Positions 35,477 to 44,119 of a stretch of DNA of 64,000 nucleotides are shown in pieces. The stretch comes from Paracoccus onubensis (lineage in GTDB: Bacteria; Pseudomonadota; Alphaproteobacteria; Rhodobacterales; Rhodobacteraceae). The first letter of the stretch is position 1, and each line of letters opens with the position of its first letter. The position numbers and the translations under genes are program-made. The stretch lies in NCBI RefSeq assembly GCF_003591515.1, contig NZ_QZCG01000001.1, positions 372,001 to 436,000 on the forward strand. The letters are read 5' to 3'. The notes below the pieces were generated by a model, which saw nothing but the letters and a program-made list of their open reading frames with translations, was not told the DNA's origin and made no database searches.

Positions 35477-35680
35477 ATGACCAAATTCGCTACTTTCGCT
35501 GCCGCTCTCGGCCTGACCGCTTCTTCGGCTTTCGCCGGTGGCTATGTTGCCCCCGTCGTCGACGTTGAGCCTGTTGTTGTCGAAGAGCAGTCGGCATCCT
35601 CGAACGCCGGCCTGGTTGTTCCCGCCCTGCTGCTGCTGGGTGTGATCGCCGCGGTTGCTGCTGACGATGACGACAGCTGA
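35477..35680 (+). CDS. Small membrane protein with signal-like start and acidic end
   Basis: A 67-aa protein: MTKFATFAAALGLTASSAFAGG is a signal-peptide-like start with an AxA site, then a Val/Pro/Glu-rich linker (APVVDVEPVVVEEQS), one hydrophobic segment (LVVPALLLLGVIAAVAA) and the ending DDDDS. Proteins of this build are frequent in Rhodobacteraceae and have been mislabelled ferrochelatase; there is no ferrochelatase domain. Function unknown; probably a small inner-membrane or periplasmic-facing protein. GGAG lies 7 bases before ATG 35477. A strong terminator follows, so it is a single-gene unit. Confidence 0.8.
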   Translation: MTKFATFAAALGLTASSAFAGGYVAPVVDVEPVVVEEQSASSNAGLVVPALLLLGVIAAVAADDDDS

Positions 35681-35719
35681 TTTCAGAACAGATCGAATTT
35701 CGATCTGACTGTTTTCAAT

Positions 35720-35751
35720 GGGCTGACCGATTGGTCAGCCCTTTTCTTTTT
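35720..35751 (+). terminator. Rho-independent terminator after the small membrane protein gene
   Basis: GGGCTGACC (35720-35728), loop GATT, GGTCAGCCC (35733-35741), then TTTTCTTTTT. A perfect 9-bp stem with a good T-run. Confidence 0.9.
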
Positions 35752-35844
35752 GCAATGTTTCATAACCATGCCGGCCGTTCATTCAGGCAGATCGGGTGTG
35801 ATTTCAGCTGGAATCCGTTCCCGGCATGACATAGCTTTCACGGC

Positions 35845-37107
35845 ATGAAGCCCAAGATTCTGACGACTCTTCAGACCTATAGCAAACAGCTTTTCATGGC
35901 TGATCTTGCTGCAGGGATCAGTGTCGCGATGGTGGCTCTGCCACTTAGCCTTGCGATCGCGATCGCCTCGGGCGCTGATCCCGCGACCGGATTGGTCACC
36001 GCGATCGTTGCAGGCTTTCTGATTTCGCTTCTGGGGGGCAGCCGGGTTCAGATCGGTGGCCCGACGGGGGCGTTTATCGTCGTCGTCTTTGCGGTCATTG
36101 CTGATCATGGCTATGACGGGCTTGTCATCGCGACCTTCATGGCCGGGCTGATCCTGCTCGTGGCGGGGTTTCTGCGGGCAGGGCGGCTGATCCAGCTTGT
36201 GCCCGAACCTGTCATCAATGGTTTCACCATCGGCATCGCGATCATCATCGCGACGAGTCAGCTTATGGATCTGTTCGGTTTGACGGTCGCGCAGGTCCCG
36301 GCCGAATTTTTCGGCAAACTGAAGGCGCTTTGGGCGGCGAAAGCCGGTCTGAGCATCCCGGCGCTGCTGATCGGCGGGCTGACGATGGCGTTGATCGTCG
36401 GTCTGAAACGCGCCGCGCCGCGATTGCCGGGGCTGATCATCGCCGTTGCCGTCACCTCAGCCATCGTCGCCATATTCGGCCTGCCGGTCGATACGATCCA
36501 GTCGCGTTTCGGAGATTTGCCGCGCGGTTTGCCGGCTCCGGCGATTCCCTCGTTGAATATGGAACGGATTGGGGAACTGCTGCCGTCGGCTTTCGTCATC
36601 GCGTTTCTCGCAGGTGTCGAATCGCTGCTGTCTGCCATGGTCGCCGACCGGATGATCGCAGGCAGGCACCGCTCAAATGCCGAACTGATCGCTCAGGGGG
36701 CGGCAAATCTGGGATCAGCACTGTTCGGCGGATTGCCGGCGACTGGCGCAATCGCCCGCACGGCCACCAATATCCGCGCCGGTGGCAAGACGCCGGTGGC
36801 CGGACTGGTTCACGCCATGACGATCCTGATCGTGATGCTGATCGCCGCGCCGCTGGCGGGTTATATGGCGATGCCCGCGCTTGCCGGGCTGCTGATCCTG
36901 ACGGCATGGAATATGAGCGAACCCCATCGCTGGCCGGAATATCTGCACGAGAGGCGTTCGGACCAGTTTCTTCTGGTCGTGACACTTGTCCTGACCGTTG
37001 TGGCCGATCTGACCGTTGCAATCGGCGTCGGCGTGGCGCTGGGGCTGGCAATCCGCCTGCGCCGCCGCCTGATCCCGCCCTCGGACTGGAAGCCGCCGCA
37101 AAGATGA
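35845..37107 (+). CDS. SulP-family anion transporter lacking the STAS domain
   Basis: Inner-membrane transporter of 420 aa with about 11-12 helices, SLC26/SulP family. Family marks: LAAGISVAMVALPLSLAIAIASGADPATGLVTAIVAGFL, GGSRVQIGGPTGAFIVVVFAV, and a C-terminal SRFGDLPRGLPAP/VESLLSAMVADRM/NLGSALFGGLPATGAIARTATN series. The usual C-terminal STAS domain is absent: the protein ends about 10 residues after the last helix. The ion may be sulfate, bicarbonate or an organic anion; a beta-carbonic anhydrase gene is 3 kb away, but not in the same operon. A dispersed repeat follows. Confidence 0.92.
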   Translation: MKPKILTTLQTYSKQLFMADLAAGISVAMVALPLSLAIAIASGADPATGLVTAIVAGFLISLLGGSRVQIGGPTGAFIVVVFAVIADHGYDGLVIATFMAGLILLVAGFLRAGRLIQLVPEPVINGFTIGIAIIIATSQLMDLFGLTVAQVPAEFFGKLKALWAAKAGLSIPALLIGGLTMALIVGLKRAAPRLPGLIIAVAVTSAIVAIFGLPVDTIQSRFGDLPRGLPAPAIPSLNMERIGELLPSAFVIAFLAGVESLLSAMVADRMIAGRHRSNAELIAQGAANLGSALFGGLPATGAIARTATNIRAGGKTPVAGLVHAMTILIVMLIAAPLAGYMAMPALAGLLILTAWNMSEPHRWPEYLHERRSDQFLLVVTLVLTVVADLTVAIGVGVALGLAIRLRRRLIPPSDWKPPQR

Positions 37108-37172
37108 CATTTGCGCAAGCCAATGACGAAGCCCGCCCAGAGCATGTCGCGCCTGCCCGGTTTCTCTCCTTC

Positions 37173-37257
37173 TGCTTCTTCTTTGTCCAAATACCTCGGG
37201 GGGCCAGGGGGCAGCGCCCCCGGCCGTCGCGGGACGCAAGTAACCGGCGTTTCCCAT
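37173..37257 (+). repeat. Dispersed repeat, copy E
   Basis: Reads GCTTCTTCTTTGTCCAAATACC, then GGGGGGCCAGGGGGC-AGC-GCCCCCGGCC, whose GGGGGC/GCCCCC arms form a hairpin, then GTCGCGGGACGCAAGTAACC. It lies between convergent sulP and NlpC/P60 genes. The last segment GGGACGCAAGTAACC recurs in copy F. Confidence 0.75.
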
Positions 37258-37286
37258 TCAAGCGTCACACGCTCTGGCGCCCAATG

Positions 37287-38105
37287 CTATCCGGGCCGCC
37301 TGATGCCCAGAAACGGCCCTTCGCCCGCTGCATCGATCCGGGCGATGGCGTCCTGAATCCCTTCGCGGATGACGGCCATTTTCCATGCGGTCGCGTGAAT
37401 CATGACGTCCGCCGAGACCGCCATGGCGACATGGCCGGGCCAGAACAGCAGATCGCCGCGCGCGATGCCGGATACTGTCGGGAAGGCATCGCGCTGCAAA
37501 TCGGAATCTCCCGGGCAGGGGATGCCGCAATCCAACAGCGCGATCTGGATCAACCCCGAGCAATCCAGCCCCGCATAGCTGTTGCCTCCCCAGAGATAGG
37601 GCGCCCCCAATAGTGATTCCGCAGTCGTGACGGGATCCGTGGAAGGCTTGTCACCGATATGCTGCAGGGGAACGAAGCCGCCGGTTGCAAGCTGCGCGAA
37701 TCCCGACCTGGTTCCGGCCACCGACAATCTGGCACCGATGGACAATCCGCAAAACTCGGACTGCTTCATATCCGGCGCGGAATAAAGATGGCTTGCAGGG
37801 GCGGTAACGCGATGCGTGATAGGGGCGGTTCCGGTTCCCAGCACCTTCTCCGGCAGCCAGCCGCAATAGCCGTCCTGTGCGGTCTGGACAAAGGCCCATC
37901 CGCCGCGAATTTCGATCACGGTCAGGTCCGCGCCGAAAATCACCTGCCGGTCCCGGTGGCCATCCGGCGCATTCAGCAGATCGGCAAGAGGGGCGCTTAG
38001 ACGCGCAGGCCGGCCGGATGTGTATTCCGGGCGCTCCAGTACACCGCGCAGGGATTCAAGGGCAACCCGCTCGGTCGCCGGGGTCAGGCGGCGATCATGC
38101 GTCAT
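37287..38105 (-). CDS. NlpC/P60-family peptidoglycan hydrolase with SH3 domain
   Basis: Predicted cell-wall amidase/endopeptidase of 272 aa. The N-terminal half has SH3b-like segments (YTSGRPARLSAPLADLLNAP; QDGYCGWLPEKVLG). The C-terminal NlpC/P60 catalytic core has Cys in YAGLDCSGLIQIALLDCG, His in LLFWPGHVAMAV and the third polar residue in MIHATA. No signal peptide is visible, which is common in this alphaproteobacterial group that is annotated as YiiX- or dipeptidyl-peptidase VI-like. The ATG overlaps the aminopeptidase stop (ATGA). Confidence 0.9.
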   Translation of the reverse strand: MTHDRRLTPATERVALESLRGVLERPEYTSGRPARLSAPLADLLNAPDGHRDRQVIFGADLTVIEIRGGWAFVQTAQDGYCGWLPEKVLGTGTAPITHRVTAPASHLYSAPDMKQSEFCGLSIGARLSVAGTRSGFAQLATGGFVPLQHIGDKPSTDPVTTAESLLGAPYLWGGNSYAGLDCSGLIQIALLDCGIPCPGDSDLQRDAFPTVSGIARGDLLFWPGHVAMAVSADVMIHATAWKMAVIREGIQDAIARIDAAGEGPFLGIRRPG

Positions 38106-39478
38106 GTCAGCAATCGCGGAACGGCGTCCAGAATCGCCCGCGCGCCCTGACCCACACCGCCTTTCGGCCTGCCGGGCTTGGCAGCGGGTTGCCAGCCATA
38201 GATATCAAGATGGACATAGCGCCCCGCACCCTCGGCAAAGCGGCGCAGGAACAGCGCGGCAGTGATGGAACCGGCCATGCCGCCGGATGGTGCGTTGTCC
38301 AGATCGGCGATATCCGGCTCGATCATGGTCTCGTAGGGTTCCCAGAACGGCATCCGCCACAGCGGATCGCCTGCCTGCATCGCGGAGGTCTGGATGATTT
38401 GCGCGGTTGCATCGTCGTCGCAGTAGAAGGGCGGGATATCCGGGCCAAGCGCCACCCGCGCCGCGCCTGTCAGCGTCGCGTAAGAGATCATCAGATCCGG
38501 GTTTTCCTCGGCGCCCATCGTCAATGCGTCCGCCAGCACCAGCCGCCCCTCGGCATCGGTATTGTTCACCTCGACCGTCAGACCCTTGCGGCTGCCAAGC
38601 ACGTCACCGGGGCGAAAGGCATTGCCGGCGATGCTGTTTTCCACCGCCGGGATCAGCACGCGCAGCCGCAGCCGCTGCGCCGCGCCCGTTCCGGCCAGCA
38701 TCTTCAGCAGCCCCAGAACTGTGGCAGCGCCGCCCATATCCTTCTTCATCAGCCCCATCGAGGACGGGGGCTTGATATCCAGCCCGCCGGTGTCGAAACA
38801 CACGCCCTTGCCGACCAGCGTCAGCATCGGGCCACTGTCGCCCAGCCGGATGTCGATCAGCCGGGGCGCCTGTTCCGCCGCGCGGCCAACCGCGTGGATC
38901 AGCGGCAGGTTGGATTTCAGCAGGGCTTCGCCCGTCGTCACCTCGATCGAGGCGCCGATATCGTTGGCCAGCTTGCGGGCCGAGGCTTCAAGCTGCTTGG
39001 GTCCCATATCGCTTGCCGGCGTATTGATCAGATCGCGGGTCAGAAATTCGCCCGCCGCGATGGCAAGAAGACGGTCGGCATCCACGCCGTCGGGGCAGAC
39101 AAGCCGCGGCCGGGCGGGGGCGTCGCCCTTGTACCGTGTGAAGCGATATTGGCCCAGCAGCCAGCCCAGCGCCAGTTCTTCGGGATCATGTCCCTCGGGA
39201 AGGGATGCCAGCCGCCAGTCCCTCTGAGGCAATGCCGAGACGGCGCGGGCAAGGATGAACCGCTCCCGCCCGGCTCTGGCGGGCTGGCCAAGCCCGAACA
39301 GCGCGCCCTGAACGCTGCCATCCGGTGCCGGCAGCAGGCACAGCTCGCCTGTCTTGCCAGTGAAGCCGCAGGCGGCGGGCCAGTTGCCCGCCATGGCGTC
39401 TTCGGGAATCTCTGCGTCCTGCGTGACGCACCAGATCGGCAGTGACTGATCGGAGATGGGGGCAAATTCGACCGGCAT
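38102..39478 (-). CDS. Leucyl aminopeptidase, M17 family
   Basis: Two-metal cytoplasmic aminopeptidase of 458 aa. The catalytic C-terminal domain has metal/active-site segments LVGKGVCFDTGGLDIKP (Lys and Asp), MKKDMGGAAT, and the signature NTDAEGRLVLADAL with Asp/Glu ligands. The N-terminal domain is shorter than in PepA. It is coupled by ATGA to the NlpC/P60 gene; the pair may recycle cell-wall or protein peptides, by context only. Confidence 0.93.
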   Translation of the reverse strand: MPVEFAPISDQSLPIWCVTQDAEIPEDAMAGNWPAACGFTGKTGELCLLPAPDGSVQGALFGLGQPARAGRERFILARAVSALPQRDWRLASLPEGHDPEELALGWLLGQYRFTRYKGDAPARPRLVCPDGVDADRLLAIAAGEFLTRDLINTPASDMGPKQLEASARKLANDIGASIEVTTGEALLKSNLPLIHAVGRAAEQAPRLIDIRLGDSGPMLTLVGKGVCFDTGGLDIKPPSSMGLMKKDMGGAATVLGLLKMLAGTGAAQRLRLRVLIPAVENSIAGNAFRPGDVLGSRKGLTVEVNNTDAEGRLVLADALTMGAEENPDLMISYATLTGAARVALGPDIPPFYCDDDATAQIIQTSAMQAGDPLWRMPFWEPYETMIEPDIADLDNAPSGGMAGSITAALFLRRFAEGAGRYVHLDIYGWQPAAKPGRPKGGVGQGARAILDAVPRLLT

Positions 39479-39541
39479 CGCAATTTCCTTGTTGTCCGAG
39501 GGTCAAACTACACGCTGGCGGGGGCTTCGCAAGTGCGGCAG

Positions 39542-39919
39542 TCAGGAAAGGCCGGTATCGCGCCGGATCGTGGCCAGCGAGTGATTGCCGACCCGCTGCA
39601 GTCTGGCGCCGATTGCCGCGACGGCGATATGATTGCGCTGCTGGATGCAATCCCGAAGGTTCTGGGCAACGGTGGCCAGTGTCGGAAGGCCCAGCTGCCA
39701 GGCAAGACGCGCCAGCGATTCGGCATGAACCAGGGCATCCGTATCGTCGCGGCAATCCATGGCCTGTCGGGCTTGGAAAAGCGTAGCCTCGACCTCGCCC
39801 AATGCCAGGCGGATCGTGTTCCGTGCTGCCGGTTCCCCCAGTTTTCTGACAATATCCGCGATCCGCCGCTTGTCGAAGCGGACCGGCTCGAATATCGGCA
39901 GGGACATGACATTTGTCAT
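39542..39919 (-). CDS. Uncharacterised helical protein with HPt-like segment
   Basis: Soluble, mostly helical protein of 125 aa, with no family I can name with certainty. The middle reads ALVHAESLARLAWQLGLPTLATVAQNLRDCI, which is like the His-containing helix of phosphotransfer (HPt) domains, with His in HAESLA followed by a leucine-rich second helix. The His-containing-helix idea is inference only. GGAG lies 8 bases before the ATG at 39919; a second ATG at 39907 is possible. No histidine kinase adjoins it. It stands alone, divergent from the carbonic anhydrase. Confidence 0.65.
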   Translation of the reverse strand: MTNVMSLPIFEPVRFDKRRIADIVRKLGEPAARNTIRLALGEVEATLFQARQAMDCRDDTDALVHAESLARLAWQLGLPTLATVAQNLRDCIQQRNHIAVAAIGARLQRVGNHSLATIRRDTGLS

Positions 39920-40057
39920 GCAGGAATCTCCGGTCCCTCATTTGCGTTGGACGCGGAGATTGCAGTAAGAGAATGAACAACTTGCTAGCGCAGTGAATTT
40001 CCCCTCGAATTTTAGTCATTATGCGCTTATCAACTGGCAAGTTTACAAGAGGTCATC

Positions 40058-40705
40058 ATGCATAATGTCCGCCCATTGCCGCAATATCTGATCAGCCGCT
40101 ATCATGGCTGGAAGGCCACGGCCTATGCCGAGAACAGCGCATGGTACCGGAGATTGGCGGATGACGGTCAGCGTCCAAGGGCGATGGTCATCTCGTGTTG
40201 CGATTCGCGCGTGCATGTCACCAGCATATTCGGCGCGGATTCGGGCGAGTTCTTCATCCATCGGAATATTGCCAATCTGGTTCCGCCCCATGCGCCGGAC
40301 GGGCAGCAGCACGGCACCTCGGCGGCGGTCGAATATGCGGTGGAGGCGCTGCGGGTGGCGCATCTGATCGTGGTCGGGCATACGAATTGTGGTGGCGTGG
40401 CCGGGTGTCATGCGATGTGTTCGGGGAATGCGCCGGAGCTCGAGGAGAAATCCAGCTTTGTCGGCCGCTGGATGGATATCCTTCGTCCCGGCTACGAACG
40501 GGTGCGGGAACTGCCCGAAGGAGAGCAGATCCGGGCACTGGAGCGCGAGGCGGTCATGATCTCGATCGAGAATCTGATGACTTTCCCCTTCGTGAAAGCC
40601 GCCGTCGAAACCGAGGAATTGTCGCTGCACGGGCTGGTCCACGATATCCGCGAAGGGACTCTGTGGCAGGCTGAAGACGGCGGCAAGCGCTGGATGGCGC
40701 TGTAA
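40058..40705 (+). CDS. Carbonic anhydrase, beta class
   Basis: Zinc enzyme of 215 aa that interconverts carbon dioxide and bicarbonate. Zinc ligands and catalytic pair are in place: Cys48, Asp49 and Arg51 in ISCCDSRVHV, His108 and Cys111 in VVGHTNCGG. The RNIAN segment (FIHRNIANLVPP) completes the active site. AAGAGGTC precedes the ATG. It is a single gene; a supply role for carboxylases is likely but not indicated by the neighbourhood. Confidence 0.96.
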   Translation: MHNVRPLPQYLISRYHGWKATAYAENSAWYRRLADDGQRPRAMVISCCDSRVHVTSIFGADSGEFFIHRNIANLVPPHAPDGQQHGTSAAVEYAVEALRVAHLIVVGHTNCGGVAGCHAMCSGNAPELEEKSSFVGRWMDILRPGYERVRELPEGEQIRALEREAVMISIENLMTFPFVKAAVETEELSLHGLVHDIREGTLWQAEDGGKRWMAL

Positions 40706-40810
40706 ACTCTTTCGATCAGTCCTGGCGTATTCCCGGACCCGTGTTCCGGTTCACCATTTTCAACCGGCAATGCTCCGTTAACTGTCGTTTCCGGGCGATT
40801 TTACTTCCGC

Positions 40811-40887
40811 CCCTTCTTCTTCATCCAGATATCCCGGCGACGGGCAACGCCTCCGGCAGTCGCGGGGCGCAAGTAACCGTGTTCCCA
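40811..40887 (+). repeat. Dispersed repeat, copy F (degenerate)
   Basis: Reads CCTTCTTCTTCATCCAGATATCC, then a weaker G/C stretch, then GTCGCGGGGCGCAAGTAACCGTG, which matches the tail of copy E. It lies between the convergent carbonic anhydrase and DedA genes. The hairpin arms have decayed. Confidence 0.55.
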
Positions 40888-40904
40888 GCCAACCCATACC
40901 GGCG

Positions 40905-41504
40905 CTAGCTGTCCGGCCGCCAGCGGATCACGCGCCACAGATATATTCCGATCAAAGCGACGACGATCAGCGTCGAAGCAGGGTTCAGCCATGCGCTGAC
41001 CTGTTCGTACCTGCCTTCCAGCCAATATCCGGCAAGCGCCAGAAATGTGCACCACAGAAAGCTGCCCAGTGCCGAGAACAGCAGGAAGCGCGGGGTGGAC
41101 ATCCGCGCGATTCCGGCCGGAATTGAAATCAATGTGCGGATCGTCGGCACAAGCCGGCCGAAGAACACGACCGCGGCGCCATGCCGTTCGAACCATGCTT
41201 GCGCCCGGTCGAGTTCAGAGGGGGTCATGGTCAGCCAGCGCCCATGCCGCGCGATCAGCCGGCGCAACCGTTTGTCGCCAAAGGCGCGGCCAATAAGATA
41301 CCACAGCCACGCCCCCGCCAGTGATCCCGCCGTGCCCGAAAGAATGGTGAGCCACAGAGGCGTACCGCCCCGTGCTGCGTTGAACCCGGCCAGAGGCATG
41401 ACCAGTTCCGACGGAATCGGTGGAAAGACATTCTCCAGCAGCATGAGGGCAGCGATGGCCAAGGCCCCGCCACCCTCGAGAAAGCTGGAGATCCAGTCGA
41501 ACAT
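40905..41504 (-). CDS. DedA-family membrane protein
   Basis: Inner-membrane protein of 199 aa, DedA/SNARE-associated family, implicated in lipid carrier recycling and membrane homeostasis. Typical segments: LMLLENVFPPIPSELVMPLAGFNAARGG near the N-terminus (Glu and the FPPIPSE motif), LAGAWLWYLIGRAFGDKRLRRLI, and the conserved GRLVPTIRTLISIPAGIARMSTPRFLLFSALGSFLW. It begins 10 bp past the asd stop and may be cotranscribed with it. Confidence 0.93.
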   Translation of the reverse strand: MFDWISSFLEGGGALAIAALMLLENVFPPIPSELVMPLAGFNAARGGTPLWLTILSGTAGSLAGAWLWYLIGRAFGDKRLRRLIARHGRWLTMTPSELDRAQAWFERHGAAVVFFGRLVPTIRTLISIPAGIARMSTPRFLLFSALGSFLWCTFLALAGYWLEGRYEQVSAWLNPASTLIVVALIGIYLWRVIRWRPDS

Positions 41505-41514
41505 GATGGGGTCG

Positions 41515-42537
41515 TCAGCCCTTCTTCAGGACGCGATTGCCCAGAAGCTCGGCGATCTGAACCGCGTTCAGAGCCGCGCCCTTGCGCAGGTTGTCGCTGA
41601 CGCACCACAGGTTCAGCCCGTTCTCGATGGTCGAATCCTGGCGGATGCGGCTGATGAAAGTGGCGAAATCGCCCACGCATTCGACCGGAGTCGTGTAACC
41701 GCCCGGTTCGCGTTTATCGACGACCAGAATGCCGGGGGCTTCGCGCAGGATGTCGCGGGCTTCGTCCTCGTCAAGGAAATCCTCGAACTCGATATTGATC
41801 GCCTCGGCATGGCCGACGAAAACCGGAACGCGGACACAGGTCGCGGTGACCTTGATCTTCGGATCGACGATCTTCTTCGTTTCGACGACCATTTTCCATT
41901 CTTCCTTGGTCGAGCCGTCTTCCATGAAGACATCGATCTGCGGAATCACGTTGAAGGCGATCTGTTTCTGGAATTTGCTGGGCTCGACCTCTTGCCCGGG
42001 CACATACATGCCCTTGGTCTGATCCCACAGCTCATCCATGCCTTCCTTGCCCGCGCCGCTGACCGACTGATAGGTCGAGACGACCACGCGTTTGATCCGG
42101 GCGCGGTCATGCAGCGGTTTCAAAGCCACAACCATCTGTGCGGTCGAGCAATTCGGATTGGCGATGATGTTCTTCTTCGCATAGCCCTCGATCGCGTCGG
42201 GATTCACCTCGGGCACGATCAGCGGGATATCCGGGTCATAGCGGTAAAGCGAAGAGTTATCGATCACCACACAACCGGATTTGGCGGCGATGGGGGCGTA
42301 TTTCTTGGTCGCATCGGAACCGATGGCAAAAAGCGCGATATCCCAGCCGGTAAAATCGAACTGCTCGATATCCTTGATCTTCAATGTCTTGTCGCCAAAG
42401 CTGACTTCGGTCCCCTGCGAACGGCGCGAGGCAAGCACGGCGATCTCATCCACCGGAAACTGACGTTCGTCCAGAATATTCAGCATTTCACGGCCCACAT
42501 TTCCCGTGGCGCCGGCAACAACGACTTTGTAGCCCAT
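41515..42537 (-). CDS. asd: Aspartate-semialdehyde dehydrogenase
   Basis: NADPH enzyme of 340 aa that reduces aspartyl phosphate to aspartate semialdehyde, the branch point to lysine, diaminopimelate, threonine and methionine. N-terminal NADP loop AGATGNVGREML; active-site Cys130 in NPNCSTAQMVVALKPLHD; substrate segment STYQSVSGAGKEGMDEL; His in RVPVFVGHAEAINIEFE. Length is normal. It reads on the - strand with a GGAGGCCCC site before the ATG. Confidence 0.97.
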   Translation of the reverse strand: MGYKVVVAGATGNVGREMLNILDERQFPVDEIAVLASRRSQGTEVSFGDKTLKIKDIEQFDFTGWDIALFAIGSDATKKYAPIAAKSGCVVIDNSSLYRYDPDIPLIVPEVNPDAIEGYAKKNIIANPNCSTAQMVVALKPLHDRARIKRVVVSTYQSVSGAGKEGMDELWDQTKGMYVPGQEVEPSKFQKQIAFNVIPQIDVFMEDGSTKEEWKMVVETKKIVDPKIKVTATCVRVPVFVGHAEAINIEFEDFLDEDEARDILREAPGILVVDKREPGGYTTPVECVGDFATFISRIRQDSTIENGLNLWCVSDNLRKGAALNAVQIAELLGNRVLKKG

Positions 42538-42939
42538 CGGGGCCTCCTTTCCTGCGATCGCTGGCGTTTAACGCAACGCGGCGTGGGATGGAAGGGGCAT
42601 GGTCCGAAAGCTTGTATCTCGGGGAACAGGCAAAGCTGAGCCTGACAGAGGCGCAATTGCAGGAAATTGCGGGGATTTTTCCCGAGCTTCTGGAAAACTG
42701 CGCTCCTCTGGTTCCTGCCGCCGGAATATTCGCAAAGGGCGCTTTGACACGCAAACTGGTGCAGCGCAGCATAAAGAACCAGTTGCCGGTATTCGATTCA
42801 GCAACCTGAACGATGAAGAAGCCTGTCCCGGCCCGTTCGGGGCAGGACATCGTCATTGCGAGACGATATCCACGCCTTCCCCCCTTTTCATCGACGCCCA
42901 TTTGCCTATGCTTGCCGACATGTTGAGAGGGAATGTCTG
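42538..42939. other. 400-bp stretch without a supported gene
   Basis: Lies between divergent asd and sspB. A 73-codon + frame at 42588-42809 looks partly protein-like (LSLTEAQLQEIAGIFPELLENC) but has no ribosome binding site and weak third-position bias, so it is not called. No clear hairpin or repeat is seen; promoters for both genes must be here. Confidence 0.5.
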
Positions 42940-43419
42940 ATGACGCAGTCGGGAATTGATTATGGCGGAATGATGCATCGCGCAATGCAGAGCCTGATTG
43001 CCGATGTACTGCGCGATGTGGCCCGGAACGGTTTGCCGGGTGAACATCACTTCTTCATTACCTTCGACACCCGCGACGAGGGTGTCGAAATGGCCGACTG
43101 GCTGCGCGAGCGTTATCCCGAGGAAATGACCATCGTCATTCAGCACTGGTTCGACAATCTGACCGTGGATGACCAAGGCTTCACCGTCACGCTCAATTTC
43201 GGCAATTCGCCCGAGCCGATGCGGATTCCGTTCGATGCCCTGCGGACCTTTGTCGATCCCTCGGTCGAGTTCGGTCTTCGTTTCGAGACTCAGGACGGCG
43301 ATGACGACGAAGAAGAAGACGCGGATGACACCTACGAAGAGGTTCCCGCCGACGATGACGATCCCGACGACTCGCCCGGAGGTGGCGAGATTGTGCAACT
43401 GGATCACTGGCGGAAATAG
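42940..43419 (+). CDS. sspB: ClpXP adaptor SspB, alphaproteobacterial type
   Basis: Adaptor of 159 aa that delivers ssrA-tagged and other substrates to ClpXP. The body is DYGGMMHRAMQSLIADVLRDVARNGLPGEHHFFITFDT...MTIVIQHWFDNLTVDDQGFTVTLNFGNSPEPMRIPFDALRTFVDPSVEFGLRFE, the peptide-binding fold. A long acidic linker (DDDEEEDADD... ) leads to a short C-terminal ClpX-docking tail, here GGGEIVQLDHWRK. AGAGGGAATG precedes the ATG at 42940; an 84-base extension upstream is not conserved. Confidence 0.92.
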   Translation: MTQSGIDYGGMMHRAMQSLIADVLRDVARNGLPGEHHFFITFDTRDEGVEMADWLRERYPEEMTIVIQHWFDNLTVDDQGFTVTLNFGNSPEPMRIPFDALRTFVDPSVEFGLRFETQDGDDDEEEDADDTYEEVPADDDDPDDSPGGGEIVQLDHWRK

Positions 43420-43482
43420 GCCGTCACGCAGCTGTCACCTCTCTGCAATAGGCCATGTCCAGCAGCGCTGCAGGAGATTGCC

Positions 43483-44031
43483 ATGTCGGATCTGTCGTTA
43501 TTCGTCAGTCAGTTCATTCGTCGCCCGTCCGAGATTCGCTCGGTCATTCCCACTGGCCGGGCCACCGCCCGCGAAATGGCGCGGCTGGTGACCCCCAACA
43601 TGCGCGTGGCCGAGATCGGCGCGGGGACGGGTACGGTTACAAACGCGATTCTGGCCCGTGGATTGCCGCCCGAGCGGTTGGACCTGTATGAATTGAACGC
43701 TGCCTTCTGCGACCATTTGCGCGCGCATTTCCCGGGCGTCCGTGTTCATAACCGGCCTGCTCAGGACATGGCCAATGAGAATGGCGAGCCATATGACATG
43801 GTGATCTCGGGCGTGCCGACCCTGCCGATGCCGGATGAGTTGCAGGCCTCGATCGTTGGTGCGGCCTTGTCGGTGATGCTTCCCGGAGCGCCCTTCGTGC
43901 AGATCACCTATGGCCCGCTGCCGCCGCTATCCGAGAATGTGCGCCGTCATTTCGGCCTGCAGCATGAGCGCAGCCGCCGGATCTGGGCCAATCTGCCGCC
44001 TGCGCAGGTCTATACATTCCGGCGGTATTAA
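43483..44031 (+). CDS. Class I SAM-dependent methyltransferase (phospholipid N-methyltransferase-like)
   Basis: Methyltransferase of 182 aa. Motif I is VAEIGAGTGTVTNAIL, then DLYELNAAFCDHL (acidic motif II), VRVHNRPAQDM and MVISGVPTLPMP (motif IV area). It resembles the PmtA group related to rRNA adenine dimethylases that methylates phosphatidylethanolamine to phosphatidylcholine, but an rRNA or protein substrate cannot be excluded. It stands 63 bp after sspB; no lipid gene adjoins. Confidence 0.78.
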   Translation: MSDLSLFVSQFIRRPSEIRSVIPTGRATAREMARLVTPNMRVAEIGAGTGTVTNAILARGLPPERLDLYELNAAFCDHLRAHFPGVRVHNRPAQDMANENGEPYDMVISGVPTLPMPDELQASIVGAALSVMLPGAPFVQITYGPLPPLSENVRRHFGLQHERSRRIWANLPPAQVYTFRRY

Positions 44032-44119
44032 TCTTCTGCTTCGCATACAATAGCATACCGATTGCTTATCCCTGCTGCGGGGGATAAAACTCCGGCAAAA
44101 CCGCGACGGAGCCATTGCC

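Noticed and set aside
42588..42809. A 73-codon + ORF between asd and sspB
   Set aside because: Starts in a poor context, third-position G/C is well below neighbouring genes and no motif is visible.
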